DNA from: Solen grandis
Taxonomy: Eukaryota > Mollusca > Bivalvia > Adapedonta > Solenidae
Assembly (NCBI GenBank): GCA_021229015.1
Contig: CM037789.1
Span: forward strand, 41,514,926-41,578,925
DNA: 64,000 bases
Direction of reading: 5' to 3'
Shown here one piece after another: positions 59,905-64,000 of this stretch. The notes below the pieces were generated by a model. The model searched no databases and had not been told where the DNA came from. It was given only the letters and a program-made list of their open reading frames with translations. The translations under genes and the position numbers were made by a program. Position 1 is the stretch's first letter. Each line of letters starts with the position of its first letter.

Positions 59905-61740
59905 CATAGAGAGATGGAGAGATTGCATTTGGTAGAAACAGTTACATAGTTTTCATTTTTTTCTCGTATGACTTTGTCATGCTAACGAGTTTCCTATACA
60001 TTGCTGAATGGTCCGGTACACAAGAAAGTTACATGTGTTCTCTGTTTATGGATGTTTCGTGTCAGCGCCTGTTTAGTGAAGCACAATACGATTTCTTGCG
60101 GAACAGCTATATATCCAACAATCTAAACACAATAACAACGGAAAAACATCAATTTATTCTAGACAAATATTTGCTCACGTTTATTAACGCAACGTGTTTA
60201 CGAGTCCAATACATCTCAATTTCAATAATAACCTATCGAATTATTATAGACACTCCGGAGTTATCGTTCTTCATAAGCAAATAACAAGCGTATAACAGTA
60301 CTTAGCCTCTCACCAGGATTCCTTGTTGTATGATTGTTTTGTCGAAAATAGTAAGTCCTGACATGAGAGAAATGTAGAATAAGTGTTGCCTTATTGCGAT
60401 ATAAAGCCGTAGACCAGTGGCATGATACCACAACATGTCACATGATCCTGACACAGATCCGATAAGTCATATAGCTACCCTGAAGAATTTTTTTACAGAC
60501 TTAAACGGTATTCTGCTGTTATTGCTCTTTAATACGGAACTAAGCCTTTAACTACCGCAGTCGAAAGTGTAGGCTATTATATACAATTCCAGTAAAAGAA
60601 AATTAGAATAACAAAAAAGATACTGATAATATTCATAGTATGATTTATCTTTATTTATAAGACTTTACAAAATCTAGTTAGTCAGCTAACTGCTTTCATC
60701 TAATTCTCAGAGTATAACCGGTTTGTTACTTCATTCAAGCATCACATACCTTTGGGATTATGATCTTTTTTGACAGTTCTTAATTTGTTGAATTTAAATG
60801 AATTATTATAGAATAATAAGATAACAAGTATAAAATAGTTATAACAAAACAGTATTAAATTTTTATTTATCATTTATCTCATGAATATTCACGTGCAAAA
60901 CAATGTCTGGGTGCATACTTTTATTTATTGATCTTTAATCAATATATGAAACCTAAACTTATTAAAAAGTGAGGACGATAGAATGAAAACGTAAGAAAAT
61001 AACTAATAACTAATACCCCAAACTTATTTAATTTTTTACCAAAAAAAGGATGAAATCTATGTTAATTAATGAGTTTAAAAATGTAATGTTTATCATCGAA
61101 ATAAATTGGTTGCAATGAGGAGTCAGTAGTGTTTGTCTATAACTTAATATACACAGGTCTTTCGTGAAACAGCTGTAGCTGTAATTTTGCAAATGAAGAT
61201 TAGAAGCGCAATTCTAAAACTCTTGAATAACTGGCAATGTACCAATATGAATGCGATCGAAAAAGAAGTCGCGGCGTGCTTGGAATGCATTATGAAGGAA
61301 AAGTAACGGTTTATTTTAAATGCAAACGTATGTCGTGTTTACCAGTTTGTTATTTTAAATGGCGTCCGCTTTGTTATTTGCCAATCAATATGTTTGTCTA
61401 TTGTTTTGTTTTCCTTGCGTCTGTCAATAATTTTGCCCAGTCTCTTTTTTAATATCCATCTCTTATGTGCCTGGTCGTCCATTCTGATCAGTTGCAATCA
61501 GGAATTTGTCTCCTTTAAAATTATGTGTACTTAAAAAAAATCCTAGATCCATTTTCATAATATTGTAGAGGTTTATGAAATATTCAACGCTGACATTTAC
61601 AAAAAAAGATATATATTATGTTGCTATAATGTTGTGTGTTTTTTTTTTCAACGTCTTTGCTGCCAGTTATTTCAGCCCCTCCAGGCGCTATGCAATCTTT
61701 GAGTACAAGTCAAGCTCGTGAACCACAATTTGCCACCTAG
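59905..61740. other. Intergenic DNA
   Basis: No recognised gene. An open frame at 59979-60284 has no recognisable domain and no splice context. A fragment of the 25545-type repeat lies near 60405-60480. Confidence 0.4.
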
Positions 61741-62100
61741 TGAACAGAACAGAACAGAATTGTTTATTTGTAAATAAAGACCCCCGGCCCAAAATACACA
61801 ACAGTAAACATATATTACATAGAACAGAGAAGAGTTGTGTACATTGAAAGTATACAATGTATATTGTTAATGATAATTTTAGGACTGCATATAAATAACA
61901 ACAGAAGTTCTGTCACAAACAATAGAAAACGAATATCACCAGTTCAATAGTTTTGATACATACAGGGCTAATTTTCGAATGACATACTCGTTATTAGATT
62001 TCATAAGCCTGTAAAAATCCTTTAAATTATTTCCATGGTACCAATTTAATAAGTACTGATTTCTTATGACAGTGTATTTCTCACACTGAAAAAAACAACT
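61741..62100 (-). mobile_element. 5'-truncated LINE 3' end, minus strand
   Basis: The minus strand encodes CEKYTVIRNQYLLNWY, NLKDFYRLMKSNNEY and VIRKLALYVSKLLNW then a stop, the extreme C-terminus of a LINE ORF2. A 3' UTR follows and ends in a TTCTG tandem tail near 61741. Truncated at its 5' side close to a (CA)n tract. Confidence 0.78.
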
Positions 62101-62103
62101 GGT

Positions 62104-62105
<2 letters not shown>

Positions 62106-62142
<37 letters not shown>
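62106..62142 (+). repeat. (CA)n microsatellite
   Basis: CA dinucleotide run directly beside the LINE fragment. Confidence 0.95.
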
Positions 62143-62148
<6 letters not shown>

Positions 62149-62168
62149 CAATTTGTGCATAAACTATT

Positions 62169-62427
62169 GGGGCCGCCGTGGCCGAACGGTTACAGTCGTG
62201 GACTACAAATCTCTCAGCCCCTCACCGCTGTGGGTTCGAATCCCGGTAGGGACTTCGGATTTTTCATGTGAGGAAGCCTTCCAGCTGGCTTGCGGTAGGT
62301 CGGTGGTTCTACCCGGGTACCTCTGTGTACTCGGGGTCTTCCTCCATCTGTAATTAGCTGGACGTCGCTATATGATTGAAATACTATCGCAGCGACGGTA
62401 AACCCCAATACAACAATACAACAACAA
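62169..62427 (+). mobile_element. Full-length tRNA-derived SINE
   Basis: The head has a Pol III A box (TGGCCGAACGG) and B box (GGTTCGAATCC) in tRNA spacing, but it does not close a tRNA acceptor stem. The body has GCGGTAGGTCGGTGGTTCTA, CGGGGTCTTCCTCC, AATTAGCTGGACGTCGC and GCGACGGTAAACCCCAATAC, then a CAACAA-type tail. Flanked by an 11-bp duplication with one mismatch (CATAAACTATT / CATAATCTATT). Two partial copies lie at 1412 and 13919. Confidence 0.88.
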
Positions 62428-62536
62428 CATAATCTATTTTCTCTTGGTTTATTTACATAACTACCGGTTTAAATCCTAAAACGATGACTACAACACCTAA
62501 ATTTCGCAATAGCTATTTTTAAAGTACTGTGCATAT

Positions 62537-62640
62537 CAGCGTCGGAGACCCACGAGCGCTTATTCCGTTCCTTCATACAGCGCCCGTGAGATTAATTAAT
62601 TAACAGATGTAATATAAGTAGCTGTGGGTCTCCGACGCTG
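62537..62640. mobile_element. 104-bp MITE, TIR CAGCGTCGGAGACCCAC, 9-bp target duplication
   Basis: Perfect 17-bp terminal inverted repeats (62537-62553 and 62624-62640) flanked by TGTGCATAT on both sides (62528-62536 and 62641-62649). Too short to code. A 9-bp duplication is typical of Mutator-like elements (inference). Confidence 0.9.
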
Positions 62641-62649
62641 TGTGCATAT

Positions 62650-63747
62650 TGATATTTAAAAGTATATATATAATGATAACATCTACCACTCAGAAACAGA
62701 TCTATGCCATTCTTGATTCTTGATATCAGTGATTCTTCTTTGAAATTCAGAAACATAGTAGTTAGATCGACTGTCTTTCTCTCTCTCTCTCTCTCTCCTC
62801 CTTCATCGATAATATTTTTATATGTCGTATGGTGTTTTTATTAAGCTACTGAATATTCATGTACAGCTCCAATCTTACTCGTCGTCGTTGTCATTATCAT
62901 CATCATGATATCATCATAATTTTCGTTGTCATATCTGATTCAGCCTTTTTATTCTTTCAGTCTGTCTTCCTTTCCTTTTCTTATTTCAGCCCAATGTGGT
63001 AACCCGGTCAAAATAGGAAAGATTAGAGATCCGGTAGTCCGTAATAACTTTTCTTCCGTAGTTACGCTTTGTAGGGTGTATAAAATACACAAGTCTCTGT
63101 GTTGTTAAATAAATATATTTCAACACAGATATATCCAATCAATAAATAATACATAGTATACAGTATTCTGTATAAATTTAAAGCACGATATTTGAAATCA
63201 AATACGTTAAGATTGTCCTGACAGACTTCTGCACAGGACGGAGATTAAAATTAGAATCATTTTTCTTTTTTTACCCTCAAAATCAACAACTTTTATGATA
63301 AATTACAGAATAAACAGATATGCCAATCACGCCTTTGTGGACGGAGTCACTGAAAAGCCATAAAACTGACAAAGCGGACTAACAAAACTTATCATGCTGC
63401 TAGATGACCAAAAGTATAATCAATGAAGCCATTAAAGGTGTCAGACATTGAAATTGCAATAAGCTAATTGGTCATGACACGTGCCAGATATCAAAGTTAT
63501 GAAAAGAATTTACATCTAGATATTATACTTTTTCGAGATGCACAAATTTACCGAAATATAATGAAACTTAATAAACATAATTTGTATGAACATAATAATG
63601 TTAAGAATGGAAATATGTAATGATTAAAATATACAAATGACACAGACAGAACATAACTTCTTACATGTCAACATGAATTGTGTATAAAACCTTAACGGAG
63701 AGAGAGAGGGGGGGGGGGGGAGGGGGGAGATGAAAGAAAAATATAGA
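62650..63747. other. Intergenic or intronic DNA before receptor gene C
   Basis: Has a (CT)n tract at 62775-62797 and an (AG)nGn tract at 63697-63729. A possible exon beginning CCCAATGTGGTAACCCGG after TTATTTCAG at 62990 was considered but not supported. Confidence 0.35.
63697..63729 (+). repeat. (AG)n followed by poly-G tract
   Basis: GA run into about 13 G, then GGGGGG. Confidence 0.9.
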
Positions 63748-63790
63748 GTTGTAGCGCAAATTATTCGGCTGAATAATTTTCCGCTACAAC
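63748..63790. other. Near-perfect 43-nt hairpin
   Basis: GTTGTAGCGCAAATTATTC (63748-63766) pairs with GAATAATTTTCCGCTACAAC (to 63790) around the loop GGCT. Probably a minimal foldback element; a structured RNA is possible. Confidence 0.55.
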
Positions 63791-63875
63791 AAATAAACTT
63801 AATAAAAATACAAAAAAAAAAAACAGAAAAACTAAAAGTTGACGAAATGAACGAATTTTTTAAACCTTCAACCAG

Positions 63876-64000
63876 AAGAAGGCTCAAGTGAGAATGACGT
63901 CAATGATTCAGATAGCTCAGAATATGAAATGATGAATATGCGTGTTTCGGTTAAGGACTCGAATTATGAGCAATTGGAGAATCAGCATAGAAATCCTGAT
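63876..64000 (+). CDS. Receptor gene C: partial tyrosine-motif tail exon, cut by the window end
   Basis: After an acceptor-like CTTCAACCAG the frame reads EGSSENDVNDSDSSEYEMM, then NMRVSVKDSNYEQLENQ, open to the window end. It is acidic and Ser-rich with SEYEMM and SNYEQL; the latter fits the ITIM pattern S-x-Y-x-x-L. Composition and position after genes A and B suggest another cytoplasmic tail. No membrane exon was seen upstream, so it could also be part of an unrelated protein. Confidence 0.45.

Noticed and set aside
59979..60284. 101-codon plus-strand frame with scattered Cys
   Set aside because: No recognisable domain, signal peptide or splice context. Cannot be told from chance.
62169..62260. 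A functional tRNA gene
   Set aside because: A and B boxes are present, but the acceptor stem does not close and the sequence continues into a SINE body found elsewhere in the window.
62926..63108. Possible secreted or sushi-type exon (SAQCGNPVKIG)
   Set aside because: The frame lacks an ATG, soon stops, and shows only the first two landmark residues of a sushi-like domain. Not enough support.

Overview
This is eukaryotic genomic DNA: AT-rich, intron-rich and full of repeats. Its repeat families (stretches with the ends AGCTCACCTGAGCA and GGGCCATCATGGCCC, the TTATACCCCCACAAATG family, a tRNA-headed SINE) are ones I associate with bivalve molluscs, so a marine bivalve is the best guess. Species cannot be set from the sequence alone. 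Most short open frames here are chance or repeat-derived. The genes were found by reading splice junctions and protein motifs.

Layout. (1) 3.3-11.4 kb, minus strand: a secreted trypsin-fold protease of the PRSS23/PRSS35 type with its coding region in one exon, plus a likely TATA-driven non-coding first exon 6.7 kb upstream. Its large intron holds two LINE 3' ends and a tandem repeat rich in AGGTCA half-sites. (2) 18.1-26.7 kb, plus strand: a six-exon gene for a RING-CH (MARCH-type) membrane ubiquitin ligase of about 330 residues. (3) 27.8-29.4 kb: about 55 copies of a 29-bp CpG-rich minisatellite. (4) 31.5-41.4 kb, plus strand: six exons giving the first 226 residues of NPRL2, the catalytic subunit of GATOR1 that restrains mTORC1. 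Its C-terminal third is missing; a 100-N gap follows at 42771. (5) 46.0-64.0 kb, plus strand: two genes, and perhaps a third cut by the window edge, that look like single-pass receptors or receptor tails with many phosphotyrosine-type motifs. Gene A has a Ser/Thr-rich mucin-like ectodomain. Gene B has an apparent one-base frameshift in its tail.

The genes do not form an operon or one obvious pathway. NPRL2 (nutrient signalling), the MARCH ligase (membrane protein turnover) and the protease are ordinary conserved animal genes. The tyrosine-tailed cluster is the least explained coding part and the best candidate for an undescribed immune or adhesion receptor family.

Between the genes the window is a dense collection of non-autonomous elements. 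There are at least nine hairpin or terminal-inverted-repeat elements, two with clear target-site duplications (8 and 9 bp) and one with a likely 5-bp one. There are also three SINE copies, three 5'-truncated LINEs, and three composite repeats that share the same ends but carry different internal tandem arrays.
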